A stretch of 64,000 nt of DNA, from positions 1 to 64,000 of the IMG/VR virus record IMGVR_UViG_3300024299_000645, one strand, 5' to 3'. The notes below the pieces were generated by a model. The model searched no databases. It worked only from the letters and a program-made list of their open reading frames with translations, and was not told where the DNA came from. Below, piece after piece: positions 1 to 7,926 of this stretch. This DNA is from a virus. Numbering within the stretch: the first letter of the stretch is position 1; each line of letters opens with the position of its first letter. A program made the translations under genes and the position numbers.

Positions 1-15
1 TTACGGAGTGTATCA

Positions 16-1035
16 ATGTCGGATAAGGAAATACAAGAAGAAGTAAATAATGACGATGCAACTGAGGCCACGGAAACTCCTTCGAATCCTGCGTCAGAAC
101 TGGTGGATTTAGTCCTGTCCGGTGAGCTACACGCAGCCAATGAGAAGTTTCATGGAATCGTTGAATCTAAAGTGGTTACAGCAATTGAAGATGAAAAATT
201 AAAAATCGCTCAAACTCTTTTCGCAGAAGAAGATGATGAAGAGGAAGAAGGTGATGATGATGATTCTGATGATAGTGATTCAGATGAAGGTGATGACAAA
301 CCTAAAAAAGGAAAAGTCCCACCTCAATTTGCAAAAGAAGCTAAATCTAAAGTAAAAGAAGATGATGATGATAGTGACGATGAAGACGATGAAGACGACG
401 ATGATGAAGAAGTTCAAGAAGACGATCAAGATGATGTCAAGGCTGCCTGGTATCAAGGCGACGCAGCTTTTGCAGCTCACAAAGCCGCAAATCCTCGAAT
501 GCACAAAAAAGAACCCGTGAGGAAAAGACCAGATATGCGGGCACTAGTGTCAAAAGGTGATCAAGAAAGAGACAAAGACAAATGGTACGCTAAAAAGGAA
601 AAGAAAGAAGAAGTAGAACCTGTTGATGAAATAAGTTCTGCCACAGCAGATGACGCGGCTCAAAAAGCTTATAATGATATCCGTGATAATCCAAGCTCCC
701 AGAAACCAACGCTAGGAACAACCAAAACCGCAAAATCAGACGCTAAGCGAAAAAGGCAAGCTGACAAATTTGATGCCTATCGTGATAGTAAAGACTTTGA
801 CAAGAAGGGTAGCAAAAAAGGTGGTGCCGCAAAGGCTGCAGGTAAAATGGGTAAGAAAAGCGATCAGCAGAGACACACCGACTGGCGCGATAACCCAGAC
901 GACCAGAATTATGGTCACTATGTATCAAGGGAAGACGCTTCCTTTGATCCAGGTGAAGCAAGTTCAAATGTAGAACTTCCTGAAGGTTCTTTCGTTGCAC
1001 AAGTTGCATCATACTTGTCTGGAAACCGTAAATAA
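16..1035 (+). CDS. 67: Prohead core protein, gp67-like, with long C-terminal extension
   Basis: Residues about 25-70 match the layout of T4 gp67, a small prohead-core (scaffold) protein needed for correct head assembly: a helical block containing VVTAIEDEKLKIAQTLF followed by runs of Asp/Glu/Ser. T4 gp67 is only about 80 residues, whereas this protein is 339. After the acidic repeats (about residues 72-140) comes a Lys/Arg/Asp-rich low-complexity tail with a VDEISSAT motif (about residue 204) that recurs in other head-type proteins of this window (for example VDELSKG in the 31.3-32.5 kb gene). The start is preceded by ACGGAG. Its position at the left edge suggests that head genes lie to the left. 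Assignment to the gp67 family is from recall of the T4 sequence and the acidic architecture. The role of the tail is unknown. Confidence 0.65.
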   Translation: MSDKEIQEEVNNDDATEATETPSNPASELVDLVLSGELHAANEKFHGIVESKVVTAIEDEKLKIAQTLFAEEDDEEEEGDDDDSDDSDSDEGDDKPKKGKVPPQFAKEAKSKVKEDDDDSDDEDDEDDDDEEVQEDDQDDVKAAWYQGDAAFAAHKAANPRMHKKEPVRKRPDMRALVSKGDQERDKDKWYAKKEKKEEVEPVDEISSATADDAAQKAYNDIRDNPSSQKPTLGTTKTAKSDAKRKRQADKFDAYRDSKDFDKKGSKKGGAAKAAGKMGKKSDQQRHTDWRDNPDDQNYGHYVSREDASFDPGEASSNVELPEGSFVAQVASYLSGNRK

Positions 1036-1045
1036 GAATGTACCT

Positions 1046-1094
1046 AGGAATGGCTGATGCCTTTGGTAAGCACAGCCTTTCCTTTTGCTTTCTT
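1046..1094 (+). terminator. Probable rho-independent terminator after the gp67-like gene
   Basis: AGGAA-T-GGCTG (1046-1056) pairs with CAGCC-T-TTCCT (1073-1083), with a single T-T mismatch and a 16-nt loop. A T-rich run follows (TTTTGCTTTCTT). It lies 10 bases after the stop codon and before the next gene. The loop is longer than usual, so efficiency is uncertain. Confidence 0.5.
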
Positions 1095-1111
1095 CGATTT
1101 AAAATAATCAA

Positions 1112-1318
1112 ATGAATATTTGGTTAGAGTATTTTAAAGATAAGAATAAAAGTAATAATTATCACGCGCAGATGAAAGAGAATGTCAAGTGGAGCGCGCC
1201 TGATAAAAAAGATATCCAAAGAAGACCCTGCATAGATAGAGAACAAGCACTAAAGATAGCTAAGTCTCTACAAGATCAAGGTTACCACGTAAGTATAAAA
1301 ACAGATGGCCCGATTTGA
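1112..1318 (+). CDS. Small hypothetical protein, 68 aa
   Basis: A short basic, hydrophilic protein of unknown function, starting MNIWLEYFKDK and ending HVSIKTDGPI. There is no signal peptide or membrane segment. The C-terminal half (EQALKIAKSLQDQGYHVSI) looks like a helix followed by a strand, as in small alpha/beta folds. The gene follows the terminator at 1046-1094 and its end overlaps the next start by 14 bases, which supports its being translated with the downstream exported protein. The ribosome-binding site is weak. I do not recognise the family. Confidence 0.5.
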   Translation: MNIWLEYFKDKNKSNNYHAQMKENVKWSAPDKKDIQRRPCIDREQALKIAKSLQDQGYHVSIKTDGPI

Positions 1319-1721
1319 AAATATATTTAAAAAAATATTTTTAGTTTTAATTCTTTCTTCATTGTTAATCTTTTCAGCTTTTAAAGTTCAGGCTCAAGAA
1401 GGAAAACACCTACCTCAGTTTAATCCTTATTGGTATCCTAGCGATGCTATATATGGTTTTGTTAAAGGTTGTTGGGAAAAGATGGAGAACGCACAATCTT
1501 TAAATGAATTCTGGCCCGCCGAATTACAATCCATATGTGGTTGCATATTAGACAATATAAGAATAATGATTACATGGAATCAATTTGTATCTGAATGGGC
1601 TGGAACCCTTAAAGGTGAAAAAGCACAAATAGCAGCCAGCTATACAAACATGTGTGTCCAAAGAGCTTTTCAAATAAAACAATTACAAAAAGAAATGAAA
1701 AAAAATGAATCTGGAGATTAG
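1305..1721 (+). CDS. Putative exported protein with four cysteines, 138 aa
   Basis: The N-terminus has a classical Sec signal peptide: basic residues (MARFENIFKK), a hydrophobic core of about 16 residues (IFLVLILSSLLIFSAF) and a likely cleavage site near KVQAQ-EG (about residue 31). The mature part is about 107 residues with four cysteines (in GCWEK, SICGCIL and MCVQ), which could form disulfides in the periplasm. It overlaps the next gene, a glutaredoxin, by 17 bases. That neighbour is thiol-active but would act in the cytoplasm, so a functional link is only a possibility. Unknown family. Confidence 0.6.
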   Translation: MARFENIFKKIFLVLILSSLLIFSAFKVQAQEGKHLPQFNPYWYPSDAIYGFVKGCWEKMENAQSLNEFWPAELQSICGCILDNIRIMITWNQFVSEWAGTLKGEKAQIAASYTNMCVQRAFQIKQLQKEMKKNESGD

Positions 1722-1953
1722 AGGGAATGTTGTGGTTAGGCATCAGTCCGTTCCCGATTGTGAATGGTGTGATAAAGCAAAAGATTTATTAGACCAAAAA
1801 GGAATTAAGTATTCTATTGTTGAGAGTGATAAGAAGTTATTTTATAATCTCATGAAAGAAACAAATAGTAAGAAAGTCCCACAAATTATATTAGATGGAA
1901 AATTTGTTGGTGACTATAACGATCTATTAGAACATTTTGGTGTTCAAGGATAG
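1705..1953 (+). CDS. grx: Glutaredoxin
   Basis: An 82-residue thioredoxin-fold protein. The redox motif is C19-E-W-C22, and the cis-proline region is KKVPQIILDGKFVGDYNDL, typical of glutaredoxins. In T4-like phages glutaredoxins reduce ribonucleotide reductase; here a class II RNR lies about 41 kb downstream, though such enzymes more often use thioredoxin. CEWC differs from the usual CPYC, and the N-terminal strand begins without an extra extension. The start overlaps the preceding gene by 17 bases with a purine-rich stretch upstream. Confidence 0.85.
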   Translation: MNLEIRGNVVVRHQSVPDCEWCDKAKDLLDQKGIKYSIVESDKKLFYNLMKETNSKKVPQIILDGKFVGDYNDLLEHFGVQG

Positions 1954-2015
1954 ATTATAATTAACGTCGCTACGTTCGGTCGAAGGAGGTGTTTTACTTA
2001 CCGGACACAGACATG

Positions 2016-2082
2016 ATTCGTCTAATATTTTTCTCCCTACATATTTAAAGGAGATATTATGAATAGAAATATTAGACGAATT
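2016..2082 (+). promoter_or_regulatory. 15-bp perfect inverted repeat enclosing a ribosome-binding site
   Basis: ATTCGTCTAATATTT (2016-2030) is the exact reverse complement of AAATATTAGACGAAT (2067-2081). One arm is upstream of the gene; the other is formed by codons 3-8 of the gene that starts at 2059. The loop holds the Shine-Dalgarno AAAGGAG (2047-2053) and the ATG. In RNA this would be a long stem presenting or occluding the start site; as DNA it could be an operator. Confidence 0.55.
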
Positions 2083-2271
2083 TGGATTGCAAAAGAATTA
2101 CAAGAATTACAATATGAAGTAAAGACAGCGAGAGTCAAAGACTCAGTTGAATATGAATTGCAAATACTAGATGAAGAATATGATGTTATAAAGGCGTTGT
2201 CAGAAGATGGAGACTTAACGCCTATTCAATTTGAGCGATTTAATGATATCGATTATATGCGCTCTCTTTAA
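2059..2271 (+). CDS. Hypothetical protein, 70 aa, hairpin-controlled start
   Basis: A charged helical protein (residues 10-55 are rich in Glu, Lys and Leu), without recognisable domains. It has a strong Shine-Dalgarno (AAAGGAG, 6 bases before ATG). Its first codons form the 3' arm of a 15-bp inverted repeat with the leader, so its translation could be controlled by RNA structure. The next reading frame starts inside it (2243). The 105-base gap before it (1954-2058) holds the 5' arm and an AAGGAGGT at 1983-1990 that is not placed to serve any obvious gene. Confidence 0.6.
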   Translation: MNRNIRRIWIAKELQELQYEVKTARVKDSVEYELQILDEEYDVIKALSEDGDLTPIQFERFNDIDYMRSL

Positions 2272-2944
2272 AGGAACCGGAAAGGGTTTACCACACTCTG
2301 CAGAAATATATAACGCTGAATGGGCAGATAAACTTTATCGTGGATTAAAGAGAAACATTACAACAGATTTTGAGTTGGTTTGTTTAGTTGATGATGATTA
2401 TAAATTCAACGAACCGATTCGTTCTGTTCCCTTCCTAGACCCTACCACTCCAGGCTGGTCTTTATTAGCTGAATTATTTCGTCCAGATATTACAACTAAT
2501 CGTAGAATGATTATTGGCTTAGACACTGTTATAATGTCTAACATTGACGACATTCTATCTTTTCCTTTAGATGTTGGATTAATATCAGATCCAATGATAG
2601 AAGGTGATGTTTGTAATGCAATATGTATTGTTAGTGATAAGACATCTAATTATATTTGGGATGTTTGGACTAATAAACGAGATTGGGTTTTAAAACATTG
2701 TAGATTAGCTCCGTGGAATATTCCTTCTGAATTAGAGATGATGAGAAAGTTATTTAATGAAGATGGAAGAGTACCCAGAATAGATATTGGATTTCCTAAT
2801 CGTATATTATCTTATAAGTGTCATATAATGTCTAATCCAACTTTATTAAATAATGCTTCTATAGTTTACTTTCATGGTAAACCAAAACTTCAACAACTGA
2901 ATAGAGTAAAGTTTAATCCTAAAATATTGGACAACTGGATATGA
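2243..2944 (+). CDS. Putative glycosyltransferase (GT-A type)
   Basis: A 233-residue protein with the order seen in small phage GT-A glycosyltransferases: an N-terminal strand (MISIICALF), the phrase WADKLYRGLKRNITTDFELV, then LVDDD, a probable acceptor/donor segment (MIIGLDTVIMSNIDD, a DxD-like acidic patch) and a C-terminal IVYFHGKPKL, a signature common at the end of GT8-like folds. It would transfer a sugar to a host or phage glycan; the acceptor is unknown. ATG 2243 is preferred over an upstream TTG at 2231 because the beta-strand begins there. It overlaps the preceding gene and the next one (4 bases). Confidence 0.6.
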   Translation: MISIICALFKGTGKGLPHSAEIYNAEWADKLYRGLKRNITTDFELVCLVDDDYKFNEPIRSVPFLDPTTPGWSLLAELFRPDITTNRRMIIGLDTVIMSNIDDILSFPLDVGLISDPMIEGDVCNAICIVSDKTSNYIWDVWTNKRDWVLKHCRLAPWNIPSELEMMRKLFNEDGRVPRIDIGFPNRILSYKCHIMSNPTLLNNASIVYFHGKPKLQQLNRVKFNPKILDNWI

Positions 2945-3684
2945 ATCCTGTATTAATGATAATGCAGCCAAGAATAATACCTCCGGCTATAACATCTATG
3001 AGAGAGAATTGGAATTTACCTAGAGTATGGTTTAAAGCATTTACTGAACCTCAAGTAGTACATGAAATGAATATGTTTGTTAAACAAACTAACTTCAGTC
3101 ATTATGTTATTATGTCAGATGATGCTATTAGCTATAAAAGAGCTATTGATACTGTATTAGCTAATGCACCTAAGTACGATGTATTCACCGGTTGGTGTAA
3201 TATGGAAATGTACGGAGATAAAATAAGTTCGCACTCTAATGTTTCATTTCATGCATTACCATTAATAGATGAAAATGCATCTCTTGTTAGACCTTTATAT
3301 GATGACTATCCTCCTTGGGCTTCCGTTGATGAGGTATTAAGTAAAGAAGGAAATTTTCAAACTGCAATTGCAAGTTTTGCAACTAGTTGTTTTACTAGAG
3401 ATATTTTATTAAAGTATCCTTTAGGAGTTTGGGAGAATGGTAAAGCTTCTGATCATCACATTTCATATAGACTTCAAAAAGATAAAGTACCAATATGGAC
3501 TAATAGAGATGGTTTTGTAAGACACTTACGTCAAGGTAGAGAGTCATATTTAAAAAATACTAAAGCATGGCTAGTAGGTAATGTCCCATCACAAATAATT
3601 TATGAGTTAGATAAAAAGCAGTATCAATTTGATGGACAGAGACAATATGAATATGAACCTTTATTTGTGAGGACAGAGACATGA
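2941..3684 (+). CDS. Putative glycosyltransferase-like protein
   Basis: 247 residues. The segment HYVIMSDDAISYKRAI contains an acidic pair in the position of a GT-A metal-binding DxD, and a later ASDHHISYRLQK resembles the distal Asp-His region of such enzymes. No membrane segment is present. It sits between another glycosyltransferase-like gene and an LpxA-like acyltransferase, with 4-base ATGA overlaps on both sides, so it is probably co-translated in a glycan-modification set. Family assignment is tentative; it could also be a non-catalytic sugar-binding relative. Confidence 0.45.
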   Translation: MNPVLMIMQPRIIPPAITSMRENWNLPRVWFKAFTEPQVVHEMNMFVKQTNFSHYVIMSDDAISYKRAIDTVLANAPKYDVFTGWCNMEMYGDKISSHSNVSFHALPLIDENASLVRPLYDDYPPWASVDEVLSKEGNFQTAIASFATSCFTRDILLKYPLGVWENGKASDHHISYRLQKDKVPIWTNRDGFVRHLRQGRESYLKNTKAWLVGNVPSQIIYELDKKQYQFDGQRQYEYEPLFVRTET

Positions 3685-4280
3685 CTAGCGATTGGTATTA
3701 TGTAGGTTCAAATAAAATACATAAGACAGCTCTTATTAATTGGGACGTTGTTGAGATGGGTGAAAATAATATTATAGGAGCTTATACTTGTATCGGTACA
3801 GATGCTCAAAGTATTAGAGATAAATCTACAGGTGTTATTTCTATTGGAGATAATAATATATTCAGAGAATCTGTTTCTGTAAATATGCCAACTGAATGGT
3901 CAAAGTTAACAGCTATAGAAGATAATTGTTATTTGATGATTAATTCTAACATAGCACATGATTGTTATGTTGAATCAAATTGTATCATTAGTAATAATGC
4001 AGCTTTTGGTGGGCACGTATATGTTATGGAAAATACAAATATAGGTTATAGTGTATCAATACATCAGTTCCAAGTTATAGGTTCATATTGTATGTTAGGT
4101 ATGGGTTCTATCGTACCTAAGGGAGCTGATATTAAATGTGGTACATTGTGGTATGGAGTCCCAGCAAGATTTAAAAAGTATAATGAAGTTGGTTTACAGC
4201 GAAACGGTCTTGCTGTAGAGGATATGAAAGGTGAAGATGAAAGAAGACAAAGTATTATCGAAGAAAGATCTAAATACTAA
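3681..4280 (+). CDS. LpxA-like left-handed beta-helix acyltransferase
   Basis: A 199-residue hexapeptide-repeat protein. The stretch from SNIAHDC through NNAAFGGHVYV to IHQFQVIGSYCMLGMGS reproduces the LpxA (UDP-GlcNAc O-acyltransferase) core, including histidines in NIAHD, GGHV and SIHQF; the last corresponds to the catalytic-histidine segment. It lacks the C-terminal helical domain of full LpxA (about 260 residues), ending after VPARFKKYNEVG, like sugar O- or N-acetyltransferases (for example WbpD/NeuD types). A likely role is acylation of a nucleotide sugar made or altered by neighbouring genes. Start overlaps the preceding stop by 4 bases. Confidence 0.75.
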   Translation: MTSDWYYVGSNKIHKTALINWDVVEMGENNIIGAYTCIGTDAQSIRDKSTGVISIGDNNIFRESVSVNMPTEWSKLTAIEDNCYLMINSNIAHDCYVESNCIISNNAAFGGHVYVMENTNIGYSVSIHQFQVIGSYCMLGMGSIVPKGADIKCGTLWYGVPARFKKYNEVGLQRNGLAVEDMKGEDERRQSIIEERSKY

Positions 4281-4281
4281 T

Positions 4282-4521
4282 ATGAACAAAGAAGCGTTTT
4301 TATCTATTGTAGACGATAAATTGTGTGTGGATACAACTGTGTTTGAATTACATGAATTAAGAGAATGCAAAGAGTATCTACAAAAAAATAATTATAAATC
4401 ATCCCAGTTCTTTTCCAAAAATAAAAATGATGTAGATAAATTACATTCCATTATAGAAAAGATGGGTGAACTATCTCCTGAATGTGCTGGGAGAGATATT
4501 GATAGTTTTTATTTAAACTAA
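4282..4521 (+). CDS. Hypothetical protein, 79 aa
   Basis: A small protein of unknown function starting MNKEAFLSIVDDKLCVD, with a helical middle part (ELHELRECKEYLQK) and an acidic C-terminus. I chose ATG 4282, directly after the preceding stop codon; in-frame GTG 4231 and ATG 4237 would add up to 17 residues that overlap the acyltransferase gene. No Shine-Dalgarno is obvious at 4282, so the longer form is possible. No membrane segment or known motif. Confidence 0.45.
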   Translation: MNKEAFLSIVDDKLCVDTTVFELHELRECKEYLQKNNYKSSQFFSKNKNDVDKLHSIIEKMGELSPECAGRDIDSFYLN

Positions 4522-4546
4522 TAGAAAGATAAAAAGAACAGTTCTA

Positions 4547-5266
4547 ATGGAAATATTTCTTAATGGTCCAGGCGGTACAGTATCAACTTGGAAATTGACC
4601 GAAGCGGCTTATGATTATTGGAAAGAGAAGCCGAGAAAAATGCTATTTGATTTTTCTTGGAATCTACCTGATCTTAGAAGTGATAATATTTTTGATGAAG
4701 AACATCCTCCTAGAGATAAGCTCGGTGTTCCCAATGAAGCATGGTTTTTTAAACCGTTAGATGGAATATGGAGAAATGGAGACTGGTTACAACCGGCTAC
4801 ACCAACTGGCTGGTGCATAGATATTTGTGAGTATGATAAAGCAACGATTTATGTTGAAGAAGATAATGTAGTAACCCAATATCATCCAGATGAAATAGAT
4901 ACTATAAGATTTGAGAAGGCATATAAACCACCATCTGAATTATTCTATTCAGCAGTTTCCACAGAAATAGGTAATTGGCAACATAAGATGTATAATAAAT
5001 CTATACCGTTGCACAAGTTCAGATTACATATAATACGTATTAATGATAAGAGATGGATCTTTAATCTCGATACAACTCAAAGAGAAAGTTGGGATATGTA
5101 TAGAGAGGTTAGAACTGATTGGGCCTATAGACTCCATGTTAGAAATAAAGTATTTGTTGATGATATGAGTTCATTTACAGGTATTGATTTATCATATAAT
5201 ATGAATACTAATAATCACGAACACGATTGCTCTCATTTTAAAGTACATGATACACGTATTCGGTGA
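4547..5266 (+). CDS. Hypothetical protein, 239 aa
   Basis: Unrecognised, probably soluble, beta-rich protein with many Trp, Asp and Pro residues (for example GIWRNGDWLQPATPTGWC). It begins MEIFLNGPGGTVSTWKLTEAAYDYW, which suggests an alpha/beta start. The C-terminus is His/Asn rich (NTNNHEHDCSHFKVHD) and could bind metal. Its last 20 bases overlap the start of an SGNH-like gene, placing it in the same translational unit. No function is proposed. Confidence 0.5.
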   Translation: MEIFLNGPGGTVSTWKLTEAAYDYWKEKPRKMLFDFSWNLPDLRSDNIFDEEHPPRDKLGVPNEAWFFKPLDGIWRNGDWLQPATPTGWCIDICEYDKATIYVEEDNVVTQYHPDEIDTIRFEKAYKPPSELFYSAVSTEIGNWQHKMYNKSIPLHKFRLHIIRINDKRWIFNLDTTQRESWDMYREVRTDWAYRLHVRNKVFVDDMSSFTGIDLSYNMNTNNHEHDCSHFKVHDTRIR

Positions 5267-5939
5267 TTCATATTGTGATCCTCTCAATGGAAAAGGTGGA
5301 GGAATATCATCAGAAAAAAGATGGTTCAATCTTTTAGATGAGCCTTCATTTGTTTTTGGTTTAGCGGGTTCTAGTATTGATTGGTCTTTGAATATTTTTC
5401 TTGAAGGGCATAATCATAGAGAAGGTAAAGTAATTTATATCGAATCTATTCCAAGAAGATTTCATTTTGAGTTCTTACAATATCCTGGTCATGCAGGTGC
5501 GGTTCTATTTGATGATATGAAAGAGTGGGAAAATGATAAATGGCTTTCATCACCTCAAATGACATACCTTAATCAACATAAAAAGTTTATAGAATATTTT
5601 CATATAAATTATAAGGACTATCACAAAGCAACAAAGGCTAGATGTGTATTAAAGGCTTTATCAGAACAATATGAAAAGGTTATATATTTCTCCACTTCAC
5701 ATAATAGAGATTTATATGCCCCTGTGGAAATAGAAAATACAGAAAAATTTATTATACCTGACATAACATTAATGGATATATCTCGCGCAGAGATAAAGTC
5801 CGGTTATGATCCTTCATTTAAAGATTGGAGATCAAATCATTTTACAGAAGAGAATCATAAAAATTTATCATCCTATATAAAGAGGTTGTTTAATAATGAA
5901 CCTGTGAATGATATAATATTTAATGAGAACGTGATATGA
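5247..5939 (+). CDS. SGNH/GDSL-like hydrolase
   Basis: The N-terminal MIHVFGDSYCDP has the block I GDS nucleophile segment (Ser at residue 8) directly after a beta-strand, and the C-terminal DWRSNHFTEENHKNLS fits block V with a D-x-x-H type catalytic pair (the SNHFTEENH region). Enzymes of this fold remove or transfer acyl groups, often acetyl groups on polysaccharides, which fits its place among glycosyltransferase, acyltransferase and carbamoyltransferase genes. It is about 230 residues, normal for the family. The glycine and asparagine blocks are less clear, so activity is an inference. ATG 5247 lies inside the previous gene. Confidence 0.6.
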   Translation: MIHVFGDSYCDPLNGKGGGISSEKRWFNLLDEPSFVFGLAGSSIDWSLNIFLEGHNHREGKVIYIESIPRRFHFEFLQYPGHAGAVLFDDMKEWENDKWLSSPQMTYLNQHKKFIEYFHINYKDYHKATKARCVLKALSEQYEKVIYFSTSHNRDLYAPVEIENTEKFIIPDITLMDISRAEIKSGYDPSFKDWRSNHFTEENHKNLSSYIKRLFNNEPVNDIIFNENVI

Positions 5940-7384
5940 TATATTGGGGTATTACTTGTGGATCACATGACGGTGCCTTAGCTGTTTATGATAGTGTGAA
6001 ACAAGAGGTGATATTTGCAACCGACGCTGAAAGATTTTCTAGAAAAAAGAATGATCCTCAAATACCTTTAAGCTTGTTAGACTATGTGAGAGAAGAATAT
6101 GATGAACCAGATAAAATTTATTTTTATGAAGATCCTCGTATAAAGATTTCTCGAAGATGGTATGCTGGACAGAAGCCTGCCTGGAAGCCACCTGTGTTGC
6201 CACATCCATATAATACTAAACGTTATAAGATGAAGTATACCCCACATCATAGGTCACATGCGGCATATGGTTATTATACATCACCTTTTACTAAATGCAT
6301 GGTATTATGTATTGATGCTATAGGAGAATGGGAAACATTAACTGCTTGGCATGTTAAAGATCATAAATTTAAAAAATTATGGAACTGGAAATATCCTAAG
6401 TCGTTAGGATTAATGTATTCAGCATTGACACAGTACTCAGGTTGGAAGCCTAATGAAGAAGAATATATTATGATGGGGGCTGCTGCTAGACAATCATATC
6501 CTTATGATGTAGTAGTAAATAGAATTAGAGATTGTTGGGAAACAAAAAATATGACCTGGCATAAAGGATGTAAAAATATTCCAGAGTGGAATGTGAAACC
6601 AGAAATCCATCCTGAGGATGTGCCCACTGCCGCACAACATGTTTACGAAGAAGAGTTTCGTAAAATATTAAAAGAGTTAAGTACTCATAAATTAAATAAT
6701 GGAAATATAGTATTTGTGGGAGGATGTGCTTTAAATGTTAGTGCCAATAGATTATTATCTGATTATTTTTCTAACATCTATATACCAGCTAATCCAGGTG
6801 ACTCTGGATCAGCTATTGGATGTATTCTTGCAAGAACAAGAAACCATATTAGTCCTACTCCTTATCTTGGTTATGATATACAAGGACCATATCCGATCAA
6901 AGAAATAATTGAACACTTGATGATCGATCGAGTAGTTGGAGTAGCAAACGGAAGATGTGAATTCGGACCACGTGCTTTAGGTAATAGAACACTCTTCGGA
7001 GATCCTACTGATAAAAAAATAAAACAAAAAATAAATGAAACAAAGGGTAGAGAACAGTTCAGACCTTTTGCTCCGATGATATTACCTGAAGACGTGGCAC
7101 AATATTTTAATGGTGGATTTCATTCACCTTATATGAGTTGTGCATTATCAGCAACAGAAGAATTTAAACAGAAATATCCTGGTGTTGTTCATTTAGATGG
7201 AACATCAAGATTGCAAGTTGTTGATTCAGAACCTCATATAACATTATTAAAACTTTGGAAGGAAATAACAGGATGTCCTGTATTGTTAAACACTTCCTTA
7301 AATGTAAAAGGGCAACCAATTGTCAACACAAGAGAAGACGCCGAAGCTTTCACTAAGAGAACGGGTGTTACTGTTCTTTCTTAA
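5936..7384 (+). CDS. Carbamoyltransferase (NodU/CmcH family), frame probably shifted near the 3' end
   Basis: 482 residues in frame. The N-terminal Kae1-like domain begins MIYWGITCGSHDGALAVYD and carries the HHRSHAA metal-binding histidines; the C-terminal YrdC-like domain carries EFGPRALGNR and FRPFAPMI, both hallmarks of the NodU/CmcH/TobZ family, which moves a carbamoyl group from carbamoyl phosphate to a hydroxyl on a sugar or antibiotic. The stop at 7382-7384 comes right after TGVTVL. In the +1 frame the sequence stays open as LKIKEKIFGKKKQDLDPF and ends at TGA 7443-7445, overlapping the next start by 8 bases, as most genes here do. So the true C-terminus is probably in the +1 frame, reached by a frameshift or hidden by an indel. 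Confidence 0.85.
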   Translation: MIYWGITCGSHDGALAVYDSVKQEVIFATDAERFSRKKNDPQIPLSLLDYVREEYDEPDKIYFYEDPRIKISRRWYAGQKPAWKPPVLPHPYNTKRYKMKYTPHHRSHAAYGYYTSPFTKCMVLCIDAIGEWETLTAWHVKDHKFKKLWNWKYPKSLGLMYSALTQYSGWKPNEEEYIMMGAAARQSYPYDVVVNRIRDCWETKNMTWHKGCKNIPEWNVKPEIHPEDVPTAAQHVYEEEFRKILKELSTHKLNNGNIVFVGGCALNVSANRLLSDYFSNIYIPANPGDSGSAIGCILARTRNHISPTPYLGYDIQGPYPIKEIIEHLMIDRVVGVANGRCEFGPRALGNRTLFGDPTDKKIKQKINETKGREQFRPFAPMILPEDVAQYFNGGFHSPYMSCALSATEEFKQKYPGVVHLDGTSRLQVVDSEPHITLLKLWKEITGCPVLLNTSLNVKGQPIVNTREDAEAFTKRTGVTVLS

Positions 7385-7437
7385 AATTAAAGAAAAGATT
7401 TTTGGTAAAAAGAAACAAGATTTAGATCCATTTATAT

Positions 7438-7926
7438 ATGATTGAAAAAGTATTAATCGGACCTGCAGAACGATTAAGTTTTATGTTAAGACAGCATCAT
7501 CTTGATGGTATGTATGATGATAAAGAATTGGGGTTTGATTATCAAGAACATTTGATTCGCAAATGTTTCGAAGAGAGGGGTTCTGATATTTCTGTATATT
7601 TGATATATCAGGATTTTCATAAGAGCATAGGGTTTGATGAAGATAAAATATATCCCAGAGATAGAGAACATGCTGAAGGTAAGAAGACATTATCTGAAGT
7701 AGAAGGACCTCAAGGTAGTAAAATATTAATGAGAAATAAAAACGTAAAAATTAAAAAGAGTCTTCATTGGAAACCTTTTTTGGAATATTATTGTAATCAT
7801 GAATTTTGGGAAATTGAATATAATAAATTTTTAAAAACTTTACCTTACTATAAAAAAGTTTTTACTAATTTTAACCATGGACATATAAAGGATTATGAAA
7901 GTTGGAATAATTGGATGCTCTCATAG
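7438..7926 (+). CDS. Hypothetical protein, 162 aa
   Basis: A soluble charged protein of unknown family. It contains a Lys-rich middle (MRNKNVKIKKSLHWK) and an aromatic C-terminal half (EYYCNHEFWEIEYNKF). Its end overlaps the following SGNH-like gene by 32 bases. If the carbamoyltransferase is read in the +1 frame, this gene's ATG overlaps that stop by 8 bases, matching the usual spacing in this region. It may accompany the SGNH-like protein, but nothing in the sequence shows its role. Confidence 0.5.
   Translation: MIEKVLIGPAERLSFMLRQHHLDGMYDDKELGFDYQEHLIRKCFEERGSDISVYLIYQDFHKSIGFDEDKIYPRDREHAEGKKTLSEVEGPQGSKILMRNKNVKIKKSLHWKPFLEYYCNHEFWEIEYNKFLKTLPYYKKVFTNFNHGHIKDYESWNNWMLS

Noticed and set aside
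280-1111. Long minus-strand reading frames opposite the gp67-like gene
   Set aside because: They arise from the Asp/Glu-codon repeats read in reverse, have no ribosome-binding sites and give low-complexity hydrophobic proteins.
1983-2050. A short leader peptide (ATG 2013, 11 codons) after AAGGAGGT at 1983-1990
   Set aside because: The Shine-Dalgarno lies more than 20 bases from the ATG, too far, and no attenuator stem is visible besides the inverted repeat.
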